Shown here in pieces: positions 1 through 8,201 of a DNA stretch of 64,000 bases. Below the pieces are notes generated by a model that worked only from the letters and a program-made list of their open reading frames with translations, was not told where the DNA came from and searched no databases. Source of the stretch: Mariniflexile sp. TRM1-10 (GTDB taxonomy: Bacteria; Bacteroidota; Bacteroidia; Flavobacteriales; Flavobacteriaceae); the NCBI RefSeq assembly GCF_003425985.1, contig NZ_CP022985.1, positions 781,501 through 845,500 of the forward strand, in the 5' to 3' direction. Positions within the stretch are counted from its first letter, which is position 1; each line of letters opens with the position of its first letter. The position numbers and the translations under genes were made by a program.

Positions 1-984
1 GCCACTTACACTTTCCAATTCGCTTATAAAACGCAGAATCTCCACTTTTTCAAGACCTAACAATTCTGCTGTTGCGTAAATTGCCAAGATATTATAAGCA
101 TTAAAATTCCCTATAAGTCGTGTCCAAACTTCAGCATCATTTATCTTTAACAATAAGCCTCCAAATTGATTTTCCAAAATTTGGGATTTATAATCGGCAT
201 ACCCTTTTAAAGCATAAGTGTATTTTCGTGCTTTGGTATTTTGCAGCATCACCAATCCGTTCTTATCATCCGTGTTCACAAGAGCGAATGCTTTTTCCGG
301 AAGCGCATCAAAAAAGGATTTTTTCACATCGCGGTATTCGGAAAATGTATTGTGATAGTCTAAATGATCGTGCGTTAGATTGGTAAAAATACCACCTTCA
401 AACCGCAAGCCTTCTGTTCTATGTTGATGAATGCCATGAGAGCTTACTTCCATAAAGCAAAACTCAACACCTTCAGTATTCATCGCTTGTAAATACTTAT
501 TGATAGTTAAAGAATCGGGAGTCGTATGGGTGGCTTTATACTCGATAGTATCAACCATAATTTTTACGGTAGACAACAATCCCACTTTATAACCTGCTTT
601 TTTGAATAACTGATACAACAAACTTGCGACTGTCGTTTTTCCGTTAGTACCCGTAACACCAACCAACTTTAAATTCCCTGAAGGGTTTTCATAATAATTT
701 GAAGCCATTATCGCTAAGGCTTTACTGCTATTGTCTACCTCAACATACGTAACTCCATCACTTAGTTTTTCGGGCAAAACTTCACAAATCACGGCAACCG
801 CGCCTTGTTTTATGGCAACATCAATAAACTTATGACCATCTGAAACACTTCCTTTAATAGCAACAAACACATAGCCGCCCTTAATATTCCTAGAGTCGAA
901 ATCAATAGCAGTCACTCCAACACCCGTAGAACCTACCACAGCGTTAATAGTTACTTTATATAATATGTCTTTTAATATGGTCAT
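1..984 (-). CDS. murE: MurE, UDP-N-acetylmuramyl-tripeptide synthetase (partial, runs off the left edge)
   Basis: Cytoplasmic ligase that adds the third stem-peptide residue (usually meso-diaminopimelate in this phylum) to UDP-MurNAc-Ala-Glu. About 328 codons are visible, the N-terminal two thirds of the family length. The Mur-ligase P-loop is seen as GVTGTNGKTT near residue 110, and the substrate-binding EVSSHG and NLTHDHLDYH motifs follow. The start ATG (984-982) overlaps the TGA of the preceding ftsI-type gene by 3 bases, so the two are translationally coupled in the division cluster. The C-terminal domain that would confirm DAP over lysine lies outside the window. Identity is confident from the motifs. 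Confidence 0.95.
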   Translation of the reverse strand, partial: MTILKDILYKVTINAVVGSTGVGVTAIDFDSRNIKGGYVFVAIKGSVSDGHKFIDVAIKQGAVAVICEVLPEKLSDGVTYVEVDNSSKALAIMASNYYENPSGNLKLVGVTGTNGKTTVASLLYQLFKKAGYKVGLLSTVKIMVDTIEYKATHTTPDSLTINKYLQAMNTEGVEFCFMEVSSHGIHQHRTEGLRFEGGIFTNLTHDHLDYHNTFSEYRDVKKSFFDALPEKAFALVNTDDKNGLVMLQNTKARKYTYALKGYADYKSQILENQFGGLLLKINDAEVWTRLIGNFNAYNILAIYATAELLGLEKVEILRFISELESVSG

Positions 985-2993
985 GAAGCTTTTAAAACGA
1001 CTACTTGGTTATTCTTTAACTTTATATTTTGTTCTACGGACTGCTTTTTAACAATACCATTTCCTTCTAATTTCACTTTTACCTTAACCTGCATATTTTC
1101 CAGCAATGCCAAAGCATCCATAGCGGGTAAACCAACCACATTTGGCATAATGGTTTTGTACGTTTGGGCTGTTTTATAGAAACTTTCATATTCGGTTTCT
1201 ACCGAAGCTACTCTAACATCCAAAGACTTCACCTCGTCTATAATGGGCGTATCAGTAAATATTTTCTGGGCTATTCTTTTGAATACTGGACCAGATACAT
1301 CGGCACCATAATACCCCACACTTTTATCGGGCTCGTGAATAACCACAATACATGAATATTTTGGGTTCTCAGCAGGAAAATAACCTGCAAATGATGAGAT
1401 ATAACTTAACTTATCTTTATTAGCATAATCTTTTTGACTGGTTCCTGTTTTCCCTGCCATCGAGAAGTTTTCAGAATACAACCTGTGTCCAGTACCATGT
1501 TTTTTCTCCACGACATTTTTAAGTAATTGCTTTACTTTTAAAATGGTTTCTTTTGAACAAATTTGCTCGTTTAACACTTCCTTTTTAAAAGGCACCACCA
1601 CATCGTCAAACTCTTTTACCTCCCTTAAAAATTGAGGCTTAACCATTTCTCCATCATTAGCAATGGCGTTATAAAAGGTTAAAGTTTGTAGAGGTGTGAG
1701 AGACACGCCATAACCATAAGCCATCCACTGCAAAGCAATACCACTCCAACGCCCGTTTTTAACTCGTGGGTCTGGAATAACAGGCTTAGGCTCTCCAATA
1801 ATAGGTAGGTCTAAATCATTATTAAGATTCATGGCGTATAACCTATCAACAAATTTGCTCGGTGATTTACCATAAGCTTTATCAATAGCCTTTACAATTC
1901 CTGTGTTCGAAGACACCTCAAACGCTTTAGATACCGTAATTTTACCATAACCACCACGATGCGAATCTTCAACCGATTCACCGTAGAATTTTATAATCCC
2001 CTTCTCGGTATCTACGACATCGCTGGTATCAATAACTTTATCCTCAATGCCAGCAGTTAAGGCCATTAATTTAAAAGTAGAACCTGGCTCATGGGATTCA
2101 CCAACCGCATAATTTAAACGTTCGTAATAATAGCCATCGCTGTTTCTTCCTAAATTTGAAATAGCACGAACTTCGCCAGTTTTTGTTTCCATCACCACTA
2201 CACAACCATGATCTGCTTTGTATTTTTCCAATTGCTCCAAAAGTGCATGGTGCGCAATATCCTGAATATTGACATCGATGGTTGTATAAACATCATAGCC
2301 GTTTTTAGGATCAATTTCATTGGCATCATTCAAAGGCTTCCACTGCCCTTTTCCTATTTGCTGTTTTTTTCGTTGCCCATCGGTTCCACGTAAATACTTC
2401 ACTCCAAAAGCACCATCAATACCCGCTCTAGTCACATTTCCCTTTTCATCAAAACGCTCATAACCAATAGAACGCTGTGCAATACCACCCATAGGATGTT
2501 CACGCTTGGTCGTTTGCTCTACAATCAACCCGCCTTTGTATGCCCCCAACTCCAACAATGGGAAATTGCGTAAACGGATATAATCAAAGTACCCAACATT
2601 TCTAGCGATTAAGTGGTACCTATTTTTATTCACACGTGCTTTTCTAAGTTCGTTTTGATAATAACCAGAAGGTTTTCCATAATATTTTGAAAGCGAATCA
2701 CTTAAAGGCTTTACGTATTTTTCGAAGGTTTTCGCTGTTGGCGTTAACGCATCAAACCTAATATCGTATTTAGGAATGGAAGTTGCCAGCAAATTTCCTT
2801 TAAGAGAATACACATTACCTCTATTTGCAGGAATCACCACATTTTTAATGACACGCTCGCCAGCTAAAGCTCTATACTTATCGCCTTGGAAAAACTGAAG
2901 ACTAACCAATTTGAACAGCACAGCAAGTCCGAAGATGAACATACACCCTGCCACAAAATACAATCGGTTTAATATGCTTTTCTCGTTTATCAC
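981..2993 (-). CDS. ftsI: Division transpeptidase, class B PBP with C-terminal PASTA domain (FtsI type)
   Basis: Septal peptidoglycan transpeptidase anchored in the inner membrane. The 670 residues show a short cytoplasmic start, one membrane segment at about 12-32, a PBP dimerisation domain with ANRG near 57, and a transpeptidase domain with the active-site STFK near 305, the SSN triad (VSSNTG) and KTGTS. A single PASTA-like domain closes the chain (MPNVVGLPAMDAL onward). A PASTA domain is common in Bacteroidota FtsI and also in Gram-positive SpoVD/PBP2X. It lies 11 bases after the FtsL-like gene and overlaps murE, which fixes it as the division PBP rather than an elongation one. Confidence 0.95.
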   Translation of the reverse strand: MINEKSILNRLYFVAGCMFIFGLAVLFKLVSLQFFQGDKYRALAGERVIKNVVIPANRGNVYSLKGNLLATSIPKYDIRFDALTPTAKTFEKYVKPLSDSLSKYYGKPSGYYQNELRKARVNKNRYHLIARNVGYFDYIRLRNFPLLELGAYKGGLIVEQTTKREHPMGGIAQRSIGYERFDEKGNVTRAGIDGAFGVKYLRGTDGQRKKQQIGKGQWKPLNDANEIDPKNGYDVYTTIDVNIQDIAHHALLEQLEKYKADHGCVVVMETKTGEVRAISNLGRNSDGYYYERLNYAVGESHEPGSTFKLMALTAGIEDKVIDTSDVVDTEKGIIKFYGESVEDSHRGGYGKITVSKAFEVSSNTGIVKAIDKAYGKSPSKFVDRLYAMNLNNDLDLPIIGEPKPVIPDPRVKNGRWSGIALQWMAYGYGVSLTPLQTLTFYNAIANDGEMVKPQFLREVKEFDDVVVPFKKEVLNEQICSKETILKVKQLLKNVVEKKHGTGHRLYSENFSMAGKTGTSQKDYANKDKLSYISSFAGYFPAENPKYSCIVVIHEPDKSVGYYGADVSGPVFKRIAQKIFTDTPIIDEVKSLDVRVASVETEYESFYKTAQTYKTIMPNVVGLPAMDALALLENMQVKVKVKLEGNGIVKKQSVEQNIKLKNNQVVVLKAS

Positions 2994-3004
2994 TAAGCCC
3001 TATG

Positions 3005-3322
3005 TTATTTTTGAGATTTTACTTTTATTTTTTTTGGTGGAATTACCGATGGTTCTATGCCTTTTTGCAACATAACTTCCATAACATGCGATTCCATTTT
3101 TAATTTCATAAGCCTTGAGCGACCATCAATAAAGGCCGACCGCATTTCGCTTACTTCATTTTTTAATCGCGCTATTTCATACACCTTTTTATCAGCACTG
3201 TGTGAACTCGCAATCATCACTATAGCCAAAGCCGAAATAAATATGATAAACCTCCAATTCTTAAAAGAGTCATCACTTACCAAAAAAGTGCCTTTTAATA
3301 TTTTATAGATGTTTGTTTTCAT
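3005..3322 (-). CDS. ftsL: FtsL-like divisome protein
   Basis: Small bitopic divisome protein by position and topology. From the chosen ATG at 3322 it has 105 residues: a basic cytoplasmic tail, one membrane helix around 25-43 (FIIFISALAIVMI), then a periplasmic helix with heptad-like hydrophobics (about 50-80) suited to a coiled coil with FtsB/FtsQ partners. An upstream in-frame ATG at 3352 would add ten residues, but these are encoded by a dispersed GGAGAG palindrome, and a GGGAGG directly precedes the 3322 ATG, so the shorter form is preferred. FtsL proteins are poorly conserved; the identification rests mainly on order (rsmH - this - ftsI - murE). Confidence 0.85.
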   Translation of the reverse strand: MKTNIYKILKGTFLVSDDSFKNWRFIIFISALAIVMIASSHSADKKVYEIARLKNEVSEMRSAFIDGRSRLMKLKMESHVMEVMLQKGIEPSVIPPKKIKVKSQK

Positions 3323-3325
3323 CCT

Positions 3326-3434
3326 CCCTGCCTCTCCTAGACATCTCTCCAAAGGAGAGAATTAGTTATTTAATTATCACTAAAATCCTCACTGCTTTTA
3401 GCAGAACTCCTTCCTTTTGGAAAGAGTTAGGATG
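3326..3434. repeat. Two small dispersed palindromes in the ftsL-rsmH gap
   Basis: The gap holds two copies, in opposite orientation, of a GC-richer motif. Near 3332-3361 CTCTCC-AAA-GGAGAG is followed by an imperfect CTCTCCTAG arm. Near 3408-3434 AACTCCTTCC-TTTTGG-AAAGAGTTAGG appears. Similar CTCC...GGAG/TAGGGGAGG motifs recur inside valS (27831-27858) and kmo (49506-49540), which makes them a dispersed family in this window. One copy forms the leader of the ftsL-like gene and supplies a purine-rich stretch just before its ATG. Confidence 0.6.
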
Positions 3435-3436
3435 CA

Positions 3437-4333
3437 TTATATTTTTTCCGCAATTCGAAGTTTTGCACTTCTTGCTCTACTATTATTTTTTATTTCTTCT
3501 TTTGAAGGCACTATTAAACCATTTACTTTTTTAAGTGGTACTTCAAAATTTCCATACATATCGCGCTCAGGCTCCCCTTCAAACAAGCCATTTCTTATAA
3601 AACGCTTTACCAATCTATCTTCCAACGAGTGATAAGAAATCAAACTTAATCGGCCGCCTTCATTTAAAAGCTCTGGCGTTTGCTCCAAAAACTCTTTTAA
3701 AGCCTCAATTTCTTGGTTCACTTCAATTCTTATCGCTTGATATATTTGGGCCAACACTTTATTTTCATGTCGTGGTGGCAAAAACTTTTTCAATACTGCT
3801 TTCAACTCTTCACTAGTAACAATAGGTTGCGATTCCCGGTGTTCAACAATTAATTTTGCCATCGCTGGTGCCGCCCTCAATTCGCCATACTGCAAAAACA
3901 CCTGTTTCAATTGCTCTTCCTCGTATTTATTTACAACCTGAAAAGCTGACAACATATTTTGCTGATCCATTCGCATGTCCAAATCCGCCTCAAAACGCGT
4001 TGAAAAACCACGTTCCGCAACATCAAATTGATGTGACGACACACCAAAATCCGCCAAAACCCCATCCACTTTCTTTACACCATAAAATCTTAAAAAGCGT
4101 TTTATGTAACGAAAGTTTTCATTTATCAAGGTGAATCTTGAATCGTCAATCGTATTTTTAAGAGCGTCTTGATCTTGATCGAAAGCAAATAATTTTCCTT
4201 TATCACCAAGTCGTTTTAATATTTCTTTACTGTGCCCACCACCACCAAAAGTGACATCTACATAAATACCATCTGGATTAATATTCAACCCGTCAACAGC
4301 TTCTTTCAATAATACTGGGTTATGATATTCCAT
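3437..4333 (-). CDS. rsmH: RsmH, 16S rRNA (cytosine1402-N4)-methyltransferase
   Basis: SAM-dependent methyltransferase (formerly MraW) that modifies C1402 in the 30S P-site. From ATG 4333 (MEYHNPVLL) it has 298 residues, close to the family norm. Visible landmarks are YVDVTFGGGGHS (SAM binding, about residues 25-36), GVLADFGVSSHQFD and the C-terminal ISYHSLEDR. In-frame ATGs at 4345 and 4378 are possible, but the conserved core begins at YHNPVLL. The start lies 14 bases inside the mraZ reading frame, so translation is coupled to mraZ, as in most dcw clusters. Confidence 0.95.
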   Translation of the reverse strand: MEYHNPVLLKEAVDGLNINPDGIYVDVTFGGGGHSKEILKRLGDKGKLFAFDQDQDALKNTIDDSRFTLINENFRYIKRFLRFYGVKKVDGVLADFGVSSHQFDVAERGFSTRFEADLDMRMDQQNMLSAFQVVNKYEEEQLKQVFLQYGELRAAPAMAKLIVEHRESQPIVTSEELKAVLKKFLPPRHENKVLAQIYQAIRIEVNQEIEALKEFLEQTPELLNEGGRLSLISYHSLEDRLVKRFIRNGLFEGEPERDMYGNFEVPLKKVNGLIVPSKEEIKNNSRARSAKLRIAEKI

Positions 4334-4790
4334 GGTCGTCATCATCTTGTCCCATAACTTCTTCTGCCAAATCTGCAAAATCTACAGCAGCATCATCTAT
4401 GGCTTGTTCATATAAATCCTTATCCCAAATCTCAATAATATTAATGGCAGAGGTTACCACGATGTCTTTTGAAATATTTGCAAATACCGTTAAATCTTTA
4501 GGAATCAATAAGCGTCCGTTCACATCTACCTCAACCATTTTAACACCTGCTGTAAAACGACGGATAAAATCGTTGTTCTTTTTATTGAACCGATTAAGCT
4601 TATTCATTTTCTGCATAAGCACCTGCCATTCGCTCATGGGGTACAATTCCAAACACTTTTGAAACACAGAACGTCGCAACACAAATCCATCTGGCAAAAC
4701 CGAAGACAGTTGCTTTTTAAGCGGAGAAGGCATCATTAGCCTGCCTTTTGCATCCACTTTACAATCGTATGTTCCTGTTAATAAGTCCAA
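4320..4790 (-). CDS. mraZ: MraZ, transcriptional regulator of the division/cell-wall cluster
   Basis: DNA-binding regulator that autoregulates the dcw operon. The 156 residues contain two SpoVT/AbrB-like halves, each with the MraZ signature: TYDCKVDAKGRLMMPSPLKK near the N-terminus and VEVDVNGRLLIPKDL near residue 87. The initiation codon is TTG (4790-4788); no in-frame ATG precedes the conserved core. It is the first gene of the cluster and overlaps rsmH. The upstream region has a good promoter -7 and three direct 10-bp repeats of MraZ-operator type. Confidence 0.95.
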   Translation of the reverse strand: MDLLTGTYDCKVDAKGRLMMPSPLKKQLSSVLPDGFVLRRSVFQKCLELYPMSEWQVLMQKMNKLNRFNKKNNDFIRRFTAGVKMVEVDVNGRLLIPKDLTVFANISKDIVVTSAINIIEIWDKDLYEQAIDDAAVDFADLAEEVMGQDDDDHGIS

Positions 4791-4822
4791 TGTGATTTGT
4801 GAGCTTTTTTGTGTTTATGTTT

Positions 4823-4870
4823 CAAATATATTGAAAATTTTACCACTTTTTACCACTTTATACCACTTTG
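4823..4870 (-). promoter_or_regulatory. mraZ promoter with triple MraZ-box operator
   Basis: Read on the minus strand, GTGGTATAAA, GTGGTAAAAA and GTGGTAAAAT follow one another with an exact 10-bp period (4870 to 4841). MraZ is known to bind such GTGG/TGGG direct repeats spaced one helical turn. Thirteen bases downstream is TATATTTG (4830-4823), a perfect Bacteroidota -7 element (TAnnTTTG), so the boxes cover the expected -33 region. The predicted start site near 4816 leaves a leader of about 25 nt before the mraZ TTG. A fourth, displaced ACCACT lies at about 4930. Binding by MraZ is inferred. Confidence 0.75.
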
Positions 4871-5028
4871 TTAATAATTTTTCGACTAAACGCAACTTAT
4901 GAGGGTTTTTAAATCACAACAACACCCACTACCACTTAGTATCAATAGGTTAAACATAACTTTTCAACAATGCCACGATTGTTAACATCTCAGTTTCGAA
5001 ATATTATTTTTGAAAATCAATAAAATGA

Positions 5029-5057
5029 TTGAAATATGAATGAAATAACTATATTTG
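5029..5057 (+). promoter_or_regulatory. Promoter of the alpha/beta hydrolase - engB pair
   Basis: TTG (5029-5031), 18 bases, then TATATTTG (5050-5057) matches the Bacteroidota primary-sigma consensus. Transcription should begin near 5064, giving a short leader before the ATG at 5083. Confidence 0.55.
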
Positions 5058-5082
5058 TTTTTAAAGCAATGACATCCGATTA

Positions 5083-5847
5083 ATGACCCATAGTTTAAAA
5101 AAAGAGAAGAATTACAGCTATATTGAAGCTGGTGAAGGCACACCAATTATAGTATTACACGGATTAATGGGCGGCTTAAGTAATTTTGATTCGGTAATTA
5201 AATATTTTAGCCAAAGAGGATATAATGTTGTTATTCCTGAACTTCCTATTTACTCCATGTCTTTACTTAAAACCAATGTAAAAAGTTTTGCTAGATACCT
5301 ACACGACTTTATAGAATTCAAAGGCTATGAAGAAGTTATTTTACTAGGTAATTCGTTGGGCGGACACATTGGTTTATATCACACAAAACAATACCCCGAT
5401 AAAGTAAAAGCATTGGTCATAACAGGAAGTTCTGGCCTATACGAGAGCGCTATGGGTGGTGGTTACACCAAACGCAGCGATTATGAAGTTATTAAAAAGA
5501 AAGCACAGGATGTTTTTTACGATCCTTCTATTGCAACCAAGGCCATTGTAGATGAAGTTTACGAAACCGTAAACGACCGTAACAAGCTTATAAAAACATT
5601 AGCCATTGCCAAAAGTGCCATTCGGCATAACATGGCAAAGGATTTACCAAAAATGAACATCCCCACCTGTATTATTTGGGGTAAAAACGACACCGTAACA
5701 CCGCCGGAAGTCGCCGAAGAATTTGACAGTCTTTTACCAGATTCTGAGTTATTTTGGGTTGACAAATGTGGGCATGCCGCTATGATGGAACACCCCGACC
5801 AGTTTAACCAAATTCTTGATGCTTGGCTACAAAAAAGAAATCTTTAA
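5083..5847 (+). CDS. Alpha/beta-fold hydrolase
   Basis: A 254-residue cytoplasmic hydrolase with no signal peptide. The oxyanion HGLMGG lies near residue 26, the nucleophile elbow GNSLGGH near 89-95, a candidate acid Asp in IIWGKNDTVTPP near 205, and the catalytic His in CGHAAMMEHP near 232, so the Ser-Asp-His triad is complete. The family includes esterases, C-C hydrolases and dienelactone-type enzymes, and the substrate cannot be read from sequence. It precedes engB by 67 bases on the same strand and probably shares its promoter. Confidence 0.85.
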   Translation: MTHSLKKEKNYSYIEAGEGTPIIVLHGLMGGLSNFDSVIKYFSQRGYNVVIPELPIYSMSLLKTNVKSFARYLHDFIEFKGYEEVILLGNSLGGHIGLYHTKQYPDKVKALVITGSSGLYESAMGGGYTKRSDYEVIKKKAQDVFYDPSIATKAIVDEVYETVNDRNKLIKTLAIAKSAIRHNMAKDLPKMNIPTCIIWGKNDTVTPPEVAEEFDSLLPDSELFWVDKCGHAAMMEHPDQFNQILDAWLQKRNL

Positions 5848-5914
5848 TTAAGTTACAAAACCCCAAATCTCAACAAGGTTTAAATGGTGATTTGAATTAA
5901 TATCAAAAAAATAG

Positions 5915-6526
5915 ATGCATATAAAATCGGCCGAGTTTGTAATGAGTAATTCCGATGTGGCAAAATGCCCTAAAGGATTACTGCCCGAGTATGCGTTTAT
6001 TGGCAGAAGTAACGTAGGCAAATCGTCACTCATCAACATGCTAACGAGTCGAAAAAGTTTAGCTAAAACCTCAGGAAGACCAGGTAAAACACAACTTATC
6101 AATCATTTTTTAATTAATAAAAATTGGCACTTGGTAGATTTACCGGGATATGGTTATGCACGTGTTTCTAAAAATGCAAAAAAAACGTTTCAAAAATTTA
6201 TCACCCAATATTTTAGCCTACGCGAACAACTAGTAACCGCTTTTGTTTTAGTAGATATAAGGCACGAGCCCCAACCTATTGATTTAGAATTTATGCAATG
6301 GCTGGGCGAGCATGGCATTCCGTTTTCTATCATTTTTACTAAAGCCGACAAACTAAAACCCAATGCGATTTTAAGACATGTTGAAGATTACAAAAACGTG
6401 CTTTTAGAAACATGGGAAGACATGCCTAATTATTTTATAACCTCATCGAGCAATGAAGCGGGAAAAGATGCTGTTTTAAACTATATTAATGGGTTGAATG
6501 AGAATATGGAATTGGGGACACATTGA
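5915..6526 (+). CDS. engB: EngB/YihA/YsxC ribosome-biogenesis GTPase
   Basis: Essential TRAFAC GTPase needed for late 50S assembly. The 203 residues carry G1 GRSNVGKSS (about 30-38), the G2 Thr region TSGRPGKTQ, G3 DLPGYGYA and G4 TKADK, and the SSNEAGKD stretch fits G5. Length and order match EngB. The chosen ATG at 5915 gives the typical start, with the HIKSAEFV beta-strand before the G domain. Confidence 0.95.
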   Translation: MHIKSAEFVMSNSDVAKCPKGLLPEYAFIGRSNVGKSSLINMLTSRKSLAKTSGRPGKTQLINHFLINKNWHLVDLPGYGYARVSKNAKKTFQKFITQYFSLREQLVTAFVLVDIRHEPQPIDLEFMQWLGEHGIPFSIIFTKADKLKPNAILRHVEDYKNVLLETWEDMPNYFITSSSNEAGKDAVLNYINGLNENMELGTH

Positions 6527-6791
6527 ATTTCTTTATAAAAGTAAAGCAGCTCATTTAAAAACTATTAAATCTACTAATAAATTTACCCAAATTTAAAACT
6601 AAAGGCGTGTAAGACAGTAGACAAGCCTTGTCAACGCTCTTATAACCGATAAAGATTCATCTTAAATATAAACTTTAACATTCGCCATCGACTTTTACAA
6701 AAACTTTAAGATTATTTAGACTTATCTTTAAAACTTTACTAATCTTTAAACGGATTTCCACCTTTATGGAAATAATAAAAACACTAATCCT

Positions 6792-7325
6792 ATGAAAAAA
6801 TCGACATTTATTACAAGTATTGCTTGCATCTTTATCATGCTTTTATCTTCTACTATGGAGGCTCAAAAATTCAGTTCTATAGACAAAAGTCCTATGGATG
6901 CCACGGCATATCCTAGCAGCCACAAAGAACCTAACAAACTAGTAAAAGTAGTTTATAGCAGACCGCAACTTAAAGAAAGGGATTTAAGCACTTTAGCTCC
7001 TAACGGCAAAGTATGGCGTACCGGCGCGAACGAAGCTGCCAATATCACCTTATATAAAGACATGAAAGTTGGCGGGAAAGCAGTTAAAGCAGGAGAATAT
7101 TCTCTGTTTACAATTCCTGGGGATACAGAATGGACTATTATTTTAAATAAAGATATTAATGTTTGGGGCGCTTATTCGTATAACGAAGCCAATGATGTTA
7201 TTAGAGTTTCGGCACCTGTAAGTTCTGGCGATTCATTGGAAGCTTTCTCGATTGCTTTTGCCGATGATGGCACAATGTATTTAGGCTGGGACACGGTTAG
7301 GGTTGCTGTACCTTTTACAAAATAG
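6792..7325 (+). CDS. DUF2911 family secreted protein
   Basis: A 177-residue exported protein with a signal peptide (about 1-24, MKKSTFITSIACIFIML, cleavage near MEAQ). The rest is one DUF2911 domain, recognisable by VKVVYSRPQLKERD, the WRTGANEAANITLYKD stretch and the KAGEYSLFTIPG turn. The family is widespread in Bacteroidota and has no established function. The TAG stop is the first triplet of a TAGGCTT heptamer array, and a strong hairpin terminator follows. A 27-bp piece of this gene is repeated at 8484-8510. Confidence 0.85.
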   Translation: MKKSTFITSIACIFIMLLSSTMEAQKFSSIDKSPMDATAYPSSHKEPNKLVKVVYSRPQLKERDLSTLAPNGKVWRTGANEAANITLYKDMKVGGKAVKAGEYSLFTIPGDTEWTIILNKDINVWGAYSYNEANDVIRVSAPVSSGDSLEAFSIAFADDGTMYLGWDTVRVAVPFTK

Positions 7326-7348
7326 GCTTTAGGCTTTAGGCTTTAGGC
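7323..7348 (+). repeat. Heptamer array TAGGCTT x3.7 starting at the stop codon
   Basis: Three perfect TAGGCTT units and a partial fourth. The TAG stop of the DUF2911 gene is the beginning of unit one. The array sits between the stop codon and a terminator hairpin. Confidence 0.85.
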
Positions 7349-7391
7349 AAAAAAAAAGTTCCATAGCGAAATGCTAATGGAACTTTTTTTT
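7349..7391. terminator. Bidirectional hairpin terminator
   Basis: The stem AAAGTTCCAT / ATGGAACTTT has a 12-nt loop and is flanked by A- and T-runs on both sides. It can end transcription of the DUF2911 gene (plus) and of the 45-codon gene that ends at 7392 (minus). Confidence 0.85.
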
Positions 7392-7529
7392 CTATAAAAC
7401 TTTAAACACATGCCCTAATAGCCAATATAAAATCAGGAAGACAAAGAAGGTTCCAAAACATCCGCATTTTCCGCCACCAATTTTTTTTGCGCCCCAAGCG
7501 GCTCCAATAATTCTTAATAATTTTTCCAC
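7392..7529 (-). CDS. 45-residue Gly/Cys microprotein, diverged upstream copy (GTG start)
   Basis: A near-identical duplicate of the gene at 8517-8654. Read from GTG 7529 it encodes 45 residues with the same layout: an amphipathic start (EKLLRIIG), a basic/glycine turn with two cysteines (GGGKCGCFG), then one membrane helix (FFVFLILYWLLG). Differences from the other copy are few (for example T27-F28 here against T27-I28 there, and GHVF against GYVF). The ATG of the other copy is GTG here. Unlike that copy it has no intact queE upstream, only a gene fragment about 140 bases away, so expression is uncertain. Function is unknown. Confidence 0.6.
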   Translation of the reverse strand: MEKLLRIIGAAWGAKKIGGGKCGCFGTFFVFLILYWLLGHVFKVL

Positions 7530-7670
7530 AGTATTTAAATAAATAACAACCATTGAATAATGTCGTGTTTTAAAATTAGACAAAGTGACTCAACAGATTG
7601 ATTTTAAGCTACTATTTACAGTATTTCTACTTTATACTTCACAACGTTTAAACTTTCAACTTACTTATGC

Positions 7671-7778
7671 ACCTATTTAGGGAATATTTAAATACTTATG
7701 CGTTTGTAGTGACACTTTCCATTTAGGGTTTGCCATTACATAATCTACAATTTCAGGAATCACTTTATCACGTTTGCT
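7671..7778 (-). pseudogene. queE 3'-end fragment (duplication remnant)
   Basis: These 108 bases match 8671-8778, the last 34 or so codons and the stop of queE, with only a few substitutions (7674, 7761, 7770) and an exact 1000-base offset. The match ends abruptly at 7778 (CGTTTGCT then unrelated sequence). No start or radical-SAM core is present, so this is a dead fragment. Confidence 0.9.
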
Positions 7779-7964
7779 AGCTTCTGATTTTCCTACGGAA
7801 ATTCCTCGCTATCAAAACCGCACTATTCTCATACATAAACGTCAAACCAACCTACCCTTCCACATCCAAAATATTACGCAACACATTATCAATGCACAAA
7901 AACCAATTTTAACACTATGTAATAAAAAAATTAATTAAATTTGAAAATACCATAAAAAGTCAAA
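7779..7964. other. Non-coding junction between the queE fragment and the toxin-antitoxin pair
   Basis: I see no gene here. The sequence after 7778 is unrelated to queE, and its origin is not recognisable. TAAATTTG at 7936-7943 fits a -7 element for the antitoxin gene, giving a start site near 7950 just ahead of its ATG at 7965. No good -33 match is seen. Confidence 0.5.
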
Positions 7965-8201
7965 ATGGACACAACGGCACAAATAAAAAACAATTTAATT
8001 AATAGAATTAAGAACTCTAAAGACTTAAACTTTTTAAGAGCACTACAAACCATATTTGATACATCAGAACAAGCATTATATGAATTGTCTACTGAACAAA
8101 ATAAAGCTATTGAAGCTGGACGCCATGAAATAACAAATGGAACTTACAAAGAACACAAAGAAGTAATGTCTGAAATGAAACAATGGCTAACAAAAAAATA
8201 A
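7965..8201 (+). CDS. Antitoxin of a ParDE/RelBE-type module
   Basis: A 78-residue, charged, largely helical protein directly upstream of and overlapping (19 bases) a ParE-like toxin gene. That order and overlap are classic for type II antitoxins. It lacks a clear ribbon-helix-helix at the N-terminus and resembles the short helical 'addiction module component' antitoxins, with a C-terminal EVMSEMKQWLTKK tail that would wrap the toxin. Identification rests on size and context. Confidence 0.7.
   Translation: MDTTAQIKNNLINRIKNSKDLNFLRALQTIFDTSEQALYELSTEQNKAIEAGRHEITNGTYKEHKEVMSEMKQWLTKK

Noticed and set aside
120..386. An 88-codon open frame on the plus strand within the left edge
   Set aside because: It lies wholly antisense to the murE coding region, whose ligase motifs are clear.
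3005..3352. The longer version of the FtsL-like protein starting at 3352
   Set aside because: The ten extra residues are encoded by a dispersed palindrome, and a good ribosome-binding-like GGGAGG precedes the inner ATG at 3322.
5848..6102. An 84-codon open frame antisense to the start of engB
   Set aside because: The engB GTPase motifs occupy the other strand, and the antisense product has no recognisable pattern.
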